DNA from: Sinotaia quadrata
Taxonomy: Eukaryota > Mollusca > Gastropoda > Architaenioglossa > Viviparidae
Assembly: GCA_028829895.1 (NCBI GenBank)
Contig: CM054181.1
Coordinates: forward strand, 112,993,860-113,057,859
Direction of reading: 5' to 3'
Length of the DNA stretch: 64,000 bases
Position numbers and translations under genes: made by a program. The number at the start of each line of letters is the position of its first letter. The stretch's first letter is position 1. Of the stretch, positions 35,746 to 45,048 are shown piece after piece. Under the pieces are notes generated by a model, which saw nothing but the letters and a program-made list of their open reading frames with translations, had not been told where the DNA came from and made no database searches.

Positions 35746-38745
35746 ATGGACCTCGAACAGATTATTGAGAATCTGAGAGAGGAAGGTTCCTTGATCGGAT
35801 ACCGAACTGAAGAAGAGTTGACGAACTACGTGAGAACTGAACTAGACAGGAGAGAGAGATACGAACGAGAGATGGAACAGATAGAGATAGAAGATGATCA
35901 CCTTACGACTTTAATAGATCTAAGGATCGATGAACGGATAGGGAGCTTACAGCTCATGGAGATTCTAAAACGCGAACAGGAAATAGGCATATCACTAAAA
36001 TATAAAGGTGAACAGCTACGTATTTTCATCTTGCTAGCACTCAATGAAAAGGAAATAGAACACAGGGAAGAAATTAGATCTTCAATAAGCTCACGAGCAA
36101 AACAGTTGTGTGATAAAGATTTCCGATTCAAAGGGGAAGGGGAGGCTGAAATACGAGACCTAACGTTCGAAATTAGAAAGTTGAAGAAAGAGAGGCAAGT
36201 GCTTACGGAAAGGAAAGAAAGTCTAGAATTAGAATGGTTGTGGACAGAAATCAAAACAGAGTCTAAATTTGCTGGGGAAAGTAACGGTACTGTTGACAAA
36301 GTACGACAGGAAGGTCAGGCCGTGAACTTTGACTTGCCGAGGTCAAACACCGTGAGCGTGGAGACTGACACACAGAAATTAGTCGCACTACCAAACACAG
36401 CAGACAAAGTAGACAGTTTGATTGAAAACAAAAACAAATGTTTTGACGAAACCATTACAGTTCAACTTGCTAACCGGTTTACAGAAACAGTTAGCGCACC
36501 AAAGCTTGATCTTGAAACAGAGACAAGAAAAGACACTGTTGTTAAGGACTTAATAACACGTGTAGAATTTGGACAAACACATACACCGCCGTGTACGTGT
36601 GACACCTCGTTTGACGGACTGAATGCGCATGATAAGATAGAGGCAGATTCTATCGGTTGTGTACCGTTAAGGTGTGATGAAACTTCTAGCAACACAGTGA
36701 CTGATTTTTCTGACAGGACAAGTATGCATGAGAAGATAGAAACGGGTTCTATCAGTTGTGTATTGTTAAAGGGCAGTGACGCATTCGCTGAGTCTACTGA
36801 CCGAACTGTTAGTTTAAGAGAGAGTCATGAAAATGTGCTCGCTACGAAGACTGAGACTGACATCGGTAGATCTCGATCTCCGATGATTGACGTGAGTCAT
36901 GACGTAATTTTGGAACACAAGATTATTGCGTTATGCGAGGTTTCGAGTGCTAACACATTGACAGCCAGGGAAACAGAAGTATTTGATCCAGATGACAGTA
37001 TAGGTAGCATTACAGACGGAGACAATGTGCCTATGATAAGTTCATTTACTTCAGATGACATGACAGTTGTCAGAGCTGAGACAGAGTTCTTTTCCAAACG
37101 TGACATGGAAGAAGATATGATCGAAAACTGTACAGGGACGAACTCTAGTATTTCTAACCTAGAGATATTAGGGACGGTCGACGATAACAATGCATGTGTA
37201 CTGACGTGTATGCACGCAGTTGTCAGAGACATGGCAGAACCGTCTGCAGATAAATCACTTAACGGAATTAGTGACGTAGACAGAAGCCACGGTACAGGGA
37301 CTACCTTTATTGACTCACCTGTTGAGATAAAGGAATGTCGTGAGTACGTACCAAAAACTGAGACAAGTGGAAGTAAGGAGGAGGGGGTTTCATTAACTGA
37401 TATGTTCCTTGGTTCACTGACAATAAGTGCGGAGTGTAATCCTTGGTTGATCAAAGACACAGTACAAATGAGTGACAGAACTAGATTGATAGATAATGAA
37501 AACCGGAGTGACGGACTGATAACCAGAGTAGGTGGGACATCAGGGCTGTTACTGACATCAGATGCAGAGAATTATGATAGAGGAAACAGTGGGAGTGTAG
37601 CCTACAACACACAGAGAGTAGACATGGTGATGTTATTCAGTGTATTAGAGACAGGTAACATTCACTGCCAGTTAGTGACTGAAACTGACAGAAATTCCAT
37701 CATAGATTCTGACGATTTGATGAGGAGACACATTGAATTAACTAAGTCAGTGGAGACAGATTATGTTAGTTCAATAAACGGTATGGTCCAGGGGAGACAA
37801 TCGATAACTCTTGGAGAGTTTAGGACAGAACCCTTGTTCATACAACCACAGGAATCCGACTTGCTAGCGAGTGAGTCTGACCCCACAGTGACTAGGGAAT
37901 ACTCGAGTGGAGAGTTAGACAATTCTAGAGTCACAAAAGAGACACAGACTTATGTTGTCAAGGAGAGAGACAAATTGACAGACATAACAGTCGAACACCT
38001 AGTTGTGAATGGGTTAAAACAGAAAACAACTAGTGGGATGAGGTATTTCACTTCAGTCTATGATAAAATCAGGAGAACAGAACCTCCAGATTTAGGGGAG
38101 AAGCTAATGTTGCAATTCAGGTACTTCAGAGAGACTGGTAGCCGTGACAGAGCACATTTGCAAACCTATGACGGTAGACTAGATGCGAAATGGACCCATA
38201 GTAGATCTGACGCCATTCCGACGAAAGACGTTGAGTGCATGCGAACTAGAGACGTTCAATGTGTACACAATGACGTAACTACAAATGCACGAAACACCAA
38301 GAGAGCAAATTTCCATTTGCGTGAGTTCAGTGACAAGGCTAAGAGCGATAGATTTGAAATTCAGACTTCGCATAGTCAACGCCACAGTGACACTGACATG
38401 ATACGAAACGTATCGAGAAGTTTGAAACTGTTAGACAGGGTAGGGACCAGTCATGCAGAAACTGACACTACCAGAAACATTTTAAACTTGACAAGTACTT
38501 TGGAGAGTTTTGAAAGAGATCATGACGATAAAACACTTCAAGGACGTACTTACCGGACGAGAAATGAAAAGTCTAAACTTGACATGCAATATATTGCACC
38601 TCACAGTGACATTCTGACGAACAGAGTAAGAAAGAAAGAATACAGTTGTCATGCCATAGACATGTTGACATACATGGGCGACGACGTGTATTGGGATTGG
38701 GATAGAACTACGAAGATTGTGCTAGGCAGGATAGTGCAGCAGTAG
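35746..38745 (+). CDS. 999-residue retrotransposon protein, Gag-like N-terminus, otherwise unknown
   Basis: The frame is intact from an ATG in good context (A at -3, G at +4) to TAG. Residues 1 to ~185 are highly charged and probably coiled-coil (RTELDRRERYEREMEQIEIE, and EIRKLKKERQVLTERKESLE further on), like the N-termini of some animal Ty3/Gypsy Gag proteins. Residues ~186-760 are acidic and Ser/Thr-rich without recognisable domains. A ~33-residue duplication sits at ~293-325 and ~326-358 (HDKIEADSIGCV versus MHEKIETGSISCV). Residues ~760-999 are rich in Arg, His and Tyr and could bind nucleic acid. There is no zinc knuckle and no protease or polymerase motif. YMGDD near the C-terminus is not in a reverse-transcriptase context. 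The protein may form particles or bind the element RNA while Pol is supplied by a partner element. It could equally be a captured or novel protein. Preservation of 999 codons suggests recent selection or very recent arrival. Confidence 0.85.
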   Translation: MDLEQIIENLREEGSLIGYRTEEELTNYVRTELDRRERYEREMEQIEIEDDHLTTLIDLRIDERIGSLQLMEILKREQEIGISLKYKGEQLRIFILLALNEKEIEHREEIRSSISSRAKQLCDKDFRFKGEGEAEIRDLTFEIRKLKKERQVLTERKESLELEWLWTEIKTESKFAGESNGTVDKVRQEGQAVNFDLPRSNTVSVETDTQKLVALPNTADKVDSLIENKNKCFDETITVQLANRFTETVSAPKLDLETETRKDTVVKDLITRVEFGQTHTPPCTCDTSFDGLNAHDKIEADSIGCVPLRCDETSSNTVTDFSDRTSMHEKIETGSISCVLLKGSDAFAESTDRTVSLRESHENVLATKTETDIGRSRSPMIDVSHDVILEHKIIALCEVSSANTLTARETEVFDPDDSIGSITDGDNVPMISSFTSDDMTVVRAETEFFSKRDMEEDMIENCTGTNSSISNLEILGTVDDNNACVLTCMHAVVRDMAEPSADKSLNGISDVDRSHGTGTTFIDSPVEIKECREYVPKTETSGSKEEGVSLTDMFLGSLTISAECNPWLIKDTVQMSDRTRLIDNENRSDGLITRVGGTSGLLLTSDAENYDRGNSGSVAYNTQRVDMVMLFSVLETGNIHCQLVTETDRNSIIDSDDLMRRHIELTKSVETDYVSSINGMVQGRQSITLGEFRTEPLFIQPQESDLLASESDPTVTREYSSGELDNSRVTKETQTYVVKERDKLTDITVEHLVVNGLKQKTTSGMRYFTSVYDKIRRTEPPDLGEKLMLQFRYFRETGSRDRAHLQTYDGRLDAKWTHSRSDAIPTKDVECMRTRDVQCVHNDVTTNARNTKRANFHLREFSDKAKSDRFEIQTSHSQRHSDTDMIRNVSRSLKLLDRVGTSHAETDTTRNILNLTSTLESFERDHDDKTLQGRTYRTRNEKSKLDMQYIAPHSDILTNRVRKKEYSCHAIDMLTYMGDDVYWDWDRTTKIVLGRIVQQ

Positions 38746-39386
38746 AAATAATGATTTGATACCTTCTTTGAATTTTCATTATTTTCTTGTTGTACCGTAG
38801 TTGGTGGTTGTTATTGTAAATATGTTGGACATTTCATAAAAACTTGGGACAAGCTATGACACTGATTGAATTGTGTTAGTGTTGTAACTCTGAATATGAC
38901 AGGGAGACTGATAGATGGTTCATTGAGTTGGTAATTCACAAACTCTGATATTTGGTTGATACAGGAAATCAATACCTGGAACTTTTCATAACCTGCATAT
39001 TGATAGTGTTGTTCATTGGAAGTCAATCTTTTTTGATCACACTATTGTTGGATACGTATTCAGTGGAATTGGTTGATGTTGGATTTCTATTCTGAATAAT
39101 CTGGTTAGATCGAACTAGGTTGTGTGTGAACTATTGATTATTGGGACAGATAGTGAGAATTTCAGAACATGTTATTCCGTTGGATGGATGTCTATTAAAT
39201 TAGACTGGACCTTTTCTTAAATCATTTTTCTTTGATTTCTGAAGTGAGAAATATTGTATGAGTGTGCCGTTAATCGAGGGTTGATTTTTCCGTCACGTTA
39301 CATTATTTCTGGTTATGTTGAAATTTTTTAATTGTAAATTTTTTCTTCATTGTGGACTTCTACATTTTATAACACATAATTTGTAG
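38746..39386 (+). other. 3' non-coding part of the LTR element
   Basis: About 640 T-rich bases without a supported frame lie between the ORF stop and the stem-loop. No env-like frame was found. Confidence 0.6.
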
Positions 39387-39419
39387 GAGGCATTTATCTT
39401 TTGGTAAGATAAACGCCTC
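39387..39419 (+). other. stem-loop just upstream of the polypurine tract
   Basis: GAGGCATTTATCTT (39387-39400) pairs with AAGATAAACGCCTC (39406-39419) across a five-base loop TTGGT. This is 14 pairs with one A/C mismatch. The stem ends one base before the polypurine tract. Confidence 0.8.
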
Positions 39420-39432
39420 AAAAGCAAGGGGG
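39420..39432 (+). promoter_or_regulatory. polypurine tract
   Basis: AAAAGCAAGGGGG directly abuts the 3' LTR and would serve as the plus-strand primer. One C interrupts the purines. Confidence 0.85.
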
Positions 39433-41114
39433 TGTGACGATGTGTGACAAATTCTGTGTCATGACCTCGTGACCCAATTGCTCGTTTCAAAATTAAAATT
39501 TTGAACGGACCTTTGTTGAAATTCACCCGTGATGCATCAGTATCTAGAGGCTTCTAGCAAGGTCGGATTGTTGCATAACTTTAGGCCAGTGTCCAGCACC
39601 TTCGAGATCAACAACATACCACGTGAACGGTCACGTGATGCGTTCAATGCAGTTTCATAAAAAATGATCATAAGGCGCAAAAACAGTCACTCACTCCCAG
39701 ACCGGCAGACATACAAGGCAGCTTTAACATTAGCTCCGTCCCGCCGCCATACCAGAGTCGTAAGAGAGAAGTTGAACCCGCGCTAGAGCAGTAAAATCTA
39801 CTTTGAAGAGGTAACAATAACACGTCTACTTCTTACAGTATCTATTGCATTTGTTGATTGTATTTTGAAATTGAATTGATGTATGTATTTTGTGCAGCTT
39901 AGCGCTATTTTAGCCAAAGCACGTGTTTCGATGTAAAGGGACAAATCTAAAAGTTATTGTATATAAATTATTGTAACTTTTTCTTATCTTTAATTTATAT
40001 AATCTTAAATTCACTAGTGCCGCCAGTATGTCTGTGCACGTGGCGAATTCTTCTTTGTAATTCAAATTGTTCTTGCATATAATTTTTCGTGTAAAATTGT
40101 AAAGCATTCATGCTTCATTTTGAATTAATCCTTTGTGTGAATTCCAATTTTTAATGCTGTAAATATTTGAGAATTCATGCGTTCGTGTAATGTTATATGT
40201 AACACACACGTGAACCACAATGTATATTTAAATATAACCATATTTGAATTGTAAACGACACGATAGTCAAAGATTCTAAATTCAGAACCTTAAACAAAGA
40301 AACATGTGCTTGGGTTTTGCGAATATACACGCAAATAGTTACAGAGCCCAAATCCTTTGTTTCAGCCGGCTTCTTATGTTACTCCTCTCTACCTTCGTAC
40401 TTCTTGAGTCGTACACCGACTCGGGTGTCTTCATGACCCATACGTGAACTATGCAGAAGTACCTCGTGTTAACTACGGTTAACGATTCGTCGCAAGTACA
40501 TTAGCGATGCAGTAATTGAGTGGACGATTGACTGTTACGCTATGCAGTACTGACGATGAGCCAAAGGATGTGGACCAGTTCTAACCAGTTGAACCCCACG
40601 TGCGACCAAAAGTGTAGTTAAGTATATCTACTGTGGTCCAGAATCAAATGACTATTTGGCAAGAGAATTCTCGTTAAGACTTTTAACAAAGACGGTAAAA
40701 TGAGAGAACAACGCTGTGTAGAATTAAGACGTCGTGTTCGTAATTAATCGTTGCTGTTAATTGTTAAACTTATTAAATCTTATTTCATTTTGTTAAGAAC
40801 CTCTTTTTGTAGTAAATTGTATGCATATAGACCAAATGGGATTGGATGGGGGCTGTCTGAGCTAAACGAATGACGTAATGAATGCATATGAATCTAAGAG
40901 AGTTTTTAACGATTTCCAATCTAGCTAATGTACGCAAATTATCAGTTTCGTAAATCTGTGATCTAGACTACAAAGATGCATTTTTAATTTAGTCGAATGA
41001 TGATTTGAGCAACCAGTCTGTTTAGGTTAAATGAGGGGGAATTAATTTAAATAGTAAATTAAAGTTCTATAATTTCCTAAGCAGGGTCTCTAAATAAATA
41101 CTGGAAACGTAACA
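39433..41114 (+). repeat. 3' long terminal repeat
   Basis: It has the same length as the 5' copy (1,682 bases) and matches it in every line compared by eye. AATAAA at 41093-41098 is a candidate polyadenylation signal. CAGGG follows as the target duplication. Confidence 0.96.
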
Positions 41115-41119
41115 CAGGG

Positions 41120-41889
41120 TTCAAACCTTGGGACTTGGTAACTGGATTGTGAGTTGGTGAAGTAAGTATATATGTCCGAGGAGGGGGGAGAGACAAAAAA
41201 ACAAAAACAAAAAACCACTCCTCTCCCTAGCTCGAAATATTATTAGCTTTATTACTGAACAAGGATAATAGGCAAGCAAACAGAAAGTGGTCCCAAACAA
41301 AATTTGTCCAAGGCTGAAGGAAGGAAGGAGAGGTTATGTACTCAACAGCTAAGCTATGCTCTCTTTAAATGAAGCTGACAAGTGTGCGGAGACAGCAAAT
41401 GGTATATATGGGTTGTGAACAGGATATGATTAATAACTGGAAATGCTAAACTCATGCAACTCCAACCCTATGACAGCGGCCCGCAGTGTTATAAACGTGG
41501 TCACATGAATAGAATGCACTCCATTGCATACATGCCTTCTGAACGTGATTAAATGACGTCAACGACAATGCCTTGAAACGAGAAACAAGCGGTCTGTGTG
41601 GGTCACGTATTACTGCTGTCTCATTATTGAAATATGTTGTGTAAAATGTTTCTAAGGTCTCATTAAAACATTAAAATTTATCACCCGACAATTTCTCTGT
41701 TGCATCTTGCCTCGTCGCTGAACTGTTTTTAAAAAGCTAACTAATTTATCAAGACTTAGTCCCCCATTATTAAAAATATACATGTTAAAATATAATAATC
41801 GTTTATTTCACATTTATTACCCACCCACCCTTTCCTCCCAGTTCCACCCAAATCTTAACTGCTGCTCAAGATTCTCTCTTCCACATCTG
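41120..41889. other. unique DNA, no gene seen
   Basis: Ordinary AT-rich sequence with an A-rich run near 41196-41215. Confidence 0.5.
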
Positions 41890-42262
41890 CTACTGGTATG
41901 TGTGATGATATAACTTCTACTAAAGCTCTTTATAACCAGTCAAACTTCTGCTGGCAAGTATGTAACCGATAAAATAATGTTCTACTGGTATGTGTGATAT
42001 ATAACTTCTACTAAAGCTCATTATAACCAGTCAAACTTCTGCTGGCATGTATGTAACCGATAAAATAATGTTCTACTGGTATGTGTGATAATATAACTTC
42101 TACTAAAGCTCATTATAACCAGTCAAACTTCTGCTGGCATGTATGTAACCGATAAAATAATGTTCTACTGGTACGTATGACGATATATTCTACTACTAAA
42201 GCTCTTCATAAACAGTCAAAGTTCTGCTGGCAGTTACGTAACCGATAAATGTTCCATTGGTA
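41890..42262 (+). repeat. ~92-bp minisatellite, four copies
   Basis: CTACTGGTATGTGTGAT starts at 41890, 41982, 42073 and 42165. Each unit contains AAAGCTC(A/T)TTATAACCAG and GTAACCGATAAA. Confidence 0.95.
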
Positions 42263-44792
42263 CATACAAACAATCCATTTAGGATCTATGGACCATAATT
42301 ATATCATTCGTTATATATATGTTCAACTGATGACTGTGTGACCTGTTCCAGAAACTGAGTCTGACATAATATGTGTGGTGTGTTTGTGTGTGAGAGTCAG
42401 AGACAGCGCTTTTTAAAAAACAAAACAAAAAAAAACGACTGTGGAAGGAAAGTTTGGAGGGGGGGGGAGAGGTAGCGAAAGAGGGATGGGTGGGAGGGGA
42501 AGGGAAGAGAGTGAGAGAGGGGACTATTTCAACACATAACAATGACAAAAAGGGTGTGTCGGATGTGACCCGGACTCTGTAGGTCAAAATTGGATGTAAT
42601 CGCAATAATGAAACAGCACGACATCGTGACATCGCACTTGAAACTGTCAGATGAACCCTTAACATGTCAACATCACATTTTTGATGACTCTTCCTACAGC
42701 CGGAGAGGAAAACTTCAAAAAATACAATATAACTATAAAAATTAGGTAAAGGGGGAGAAATTATTTTTAAAAAATAAATAGAAGTCGCAGTGCCTCTTTC
42801 AAATAAAGTTTACTACTACTTCTCTACAAAACATAAATACCTTTTAAATATCAAGATATGTGCTAATAAAAACTTTTATAATGCAGAATACAGTAAACTA
42901 AAGTTGATTCATTGATAATAGTTGAGATAAAATTAAATTTGATTCAATGATGGTAGTTGAGATTAAATTTTGTTCAATAATACTAGTTGTTCAGATAAAA
43001 TGTAAAAGAAATCAGATGCTGGCTGAAGATATACAGGCAGCCTCGTTGTGACCATAAAGCTTGACAGACCACAGACTACACTAGAGACTACAGCAATAAC
43101 CACCGATAAGGTGTGGAAGCACTTTTCTTGACACTTTTCAAAAATCATTTGGCGTGGACATTTTTTCTTCAAAACACCAGCCGAGTCTCTGTATTTCAGC
43201 CACCCGGATAATCTGTCAAGATGGGGATATTTTGAGAACAGTCACGCAAATGTCGAGACAATGAATATTTAGAGAAAAGGACATTATAAACAGAGGAATA
43301 TTAATTAGAGAAAGGAGATTATAAGCCGAGGATTTCTGTGTTGCGACAACGAATATCTGGAGAAGAGATTATACACAGAAGATTTCTGTGTCGAGAAAAC
43401 GAATATTTAATGAAAGGAGATTATACACAGATCTGTGTCGAAGCACGGAATAAACCTATATTGACAAGACGCAAAAGCTAATTGAAAAAAAAAAGGAATA
43501 ACAAATTAATGTGCGTGTCCTATCGACAGAAATCTTAATGTTTAAATGTTATTTACTTCTAATTTTTAAAAGCAGACAAAGCAGCCTAACCATGAACCTT
43601 CGAGCCAAATTAAGCTTCAAATCCTACACAGCAGTAGGTAAGAGGCTGAAGAATCTAAGTTCAATATTCTACCTGAAGACAACTGCCACTGATGCTGGGC
43701 CATCCACACATAGTTAATCAAAAGGGTTGCGTCCCCTACCCCGAAATCAATTACAATCAGCTGGAGCACACAGGAACCACAGTTCAGCGCAAGGCTGTAC
43801 GAATTGGAAACAAATGCATTACAGGAGTCCAAAACCGCAGTAATCAGGCTTGATTTATTTTCATCCCAACCTTCACACGTGCATATTAGGTGATGGGAGG
43901 GGGGGGGGGGGAATGAGAGGAGAGTTGCAAAGCCCCCACTAGTGCACAAACCTGCGAACACAAGTGCTGAAACTCGATCACGTGCTGCAAAAAAAAAAGG
44001 ATGCAGTCAGCGGGCACGCACTAACATTGATTGTCATAGTAAATCTATTTTATTTTCAAACACTGCTATTACAGTTAATCCCGGACTCGATCATACCAAG
44101 AGATAATTTTTTTATATAAGCGTCTATGAAAAATATTTTGTTTTGTCTGCACCCCGGACAACTCTCGCTCCAACGTTTTACTTTCTTCCATCGTACGCGT
44201 TTAACGAGAATGAGTTCGGTAATCCACATATACAAACATACAGACAAATAAAAAAAAATATATAATTATCACAGTATTCTGATATATAAATATTAAAACT
44301 AATATACATTCAGCAACACATCCTTCTATGAAAGCTAGTTGCCTCTTATTTTTATCCCCGTCCCAAATCTCCTGATAACGCCCTGTTGTCAGCGCAACTT
44401 CCGTGCATAGGCACTTGACACACTCGTAAAACCTCTTCACAATTTTTCCTGATCTTCGCTACACGGTTATCAGCGACTGGACATACAGGATGACTAAATG
44501 TTCAAATCAAAACAAACAAATAGGAGAGATCCACTCAACTGGCACGATTAATGAAACGAGTCTTCTAACTGTTGGAACACCCTCAGAATGGGGTTCTGCT
44601 GTTAATTACAATCAGATCTGAAATAATCTAAAGATAAACAACTGCAGATACACTATGCATGTTAAGACGATGTGATGACGTGGTGGACGGACGTCAGAAA
44701 AGAAAAAAAAACTGTCGTTAAACATACTGATCAATATAATATTCATACTAACGGTATTTATCTGCAACTGTACGGAATCTTACTGAGCGAAA
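42263..44792. other. unique DNA with degenerate repeats, no supported gene
   Basis: Two to three copies of TTGATTCAATGAT...GTTGAGAT lie at about 42903-42990. Degenerate ~55-60-bp units (GAATATTTAGAGAAAGGAGATTATA...) lie at about 43255-43440. The 128-codon minus-strand frame at 42279-42665 is a low-complexity Ser/Pro/Leu translation of purine-rich plus-strand DNA. Confidence 0.45.
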
Positions 44793-44985
44793 ACCATGTC
44801 ACGACTTCAGAGGAAAGAACGTGTGATTTATCATACTGGGTGAACACCATGTCACGACTTCAAAGGAAGGAACATGTGCATTATCATATTGGGTGAACAC
44901 CATGTCACGACTTCAAAGGAAGGAACATGTGCATTATCATATTGGGTGAACACCATGTCATAACTTCAAAGGAAAGAACGTACAC
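44793..44985 (+). repeat. 53-bp minisatellite, four copies
   Basis: ACCATGTCACGACTTCA starts at 44793, 44846, 44899 and 44952 (the last reads ACCATGTCATAACTTCA). Confidence 0.94.
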
Positions 44986-44990
44986 GTACA

Positions 44991-45048
44991 GTTGACTTTT
45001 GTCATCAATGAAGTGCGACATCAATTGTCATTGATGACAAAAGTCAAC
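44991..45048. repeat. perfect 21-bp inverted repeat (hairpin, 16-base loop)
   Basis: GTTGACTTTTGTCATCAATG plus A (44991-45011) is exactly complementary to 45028-45048. The arms are GC-poor but perfect. The structure begins right after the 53-bp array. It could be a cruciform, a small hairpin RNA source or a fold-back remnant. Confidence 0.93.

Larger units (their letters stand above)
33449..41114 (+). mobile_element. non-autonomous LTR retrotransposon with one 999-codon ORF
   Basis: The element is complete. Direct repeats of 1,682 bp begin TGTGACGATG and end CGTAACA. A 5-bp target duplication CAGGG lies at 33444-33448 and 41115-41119. A tRNA primer-binding site starts two bases after the 5' LTR, and a polypurine tract abuts the 3' LTR. 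The internal part of 4,302 bp holds a single intact ORF at 35746-38745. I see no aspartic protease (DTG/DSG), reverse transcriptase (YxDD in context), RNase H, integrase (HHCC, DDE) or CCHC knuckle. Five-base duplications fit Ty3/Gypsy, Copia and retrovirus-like elements. The charged N-terminus of the ORF suggests a Ty3/Gypsy Gag origin, with weak confidence. LTRs that read the same throughout by eye imply a very recent insertion. Confidence 0.95.

Noticed and set aside
36897..37460. 187-codon minus-strand ORF and other antisense frames inside the LTR element
   Set aside because: Antisense shadows of the intact 999-codon frame, with no independent motif.
38660..38700. YMGDD near the C-terminus of the 999-residue protein, resembling a reverse-transcriptase YxDD box
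   Set aside because: It has an extra Gly, sits about 25 residues from the protein end, and no other polymerase motif surrounds it.
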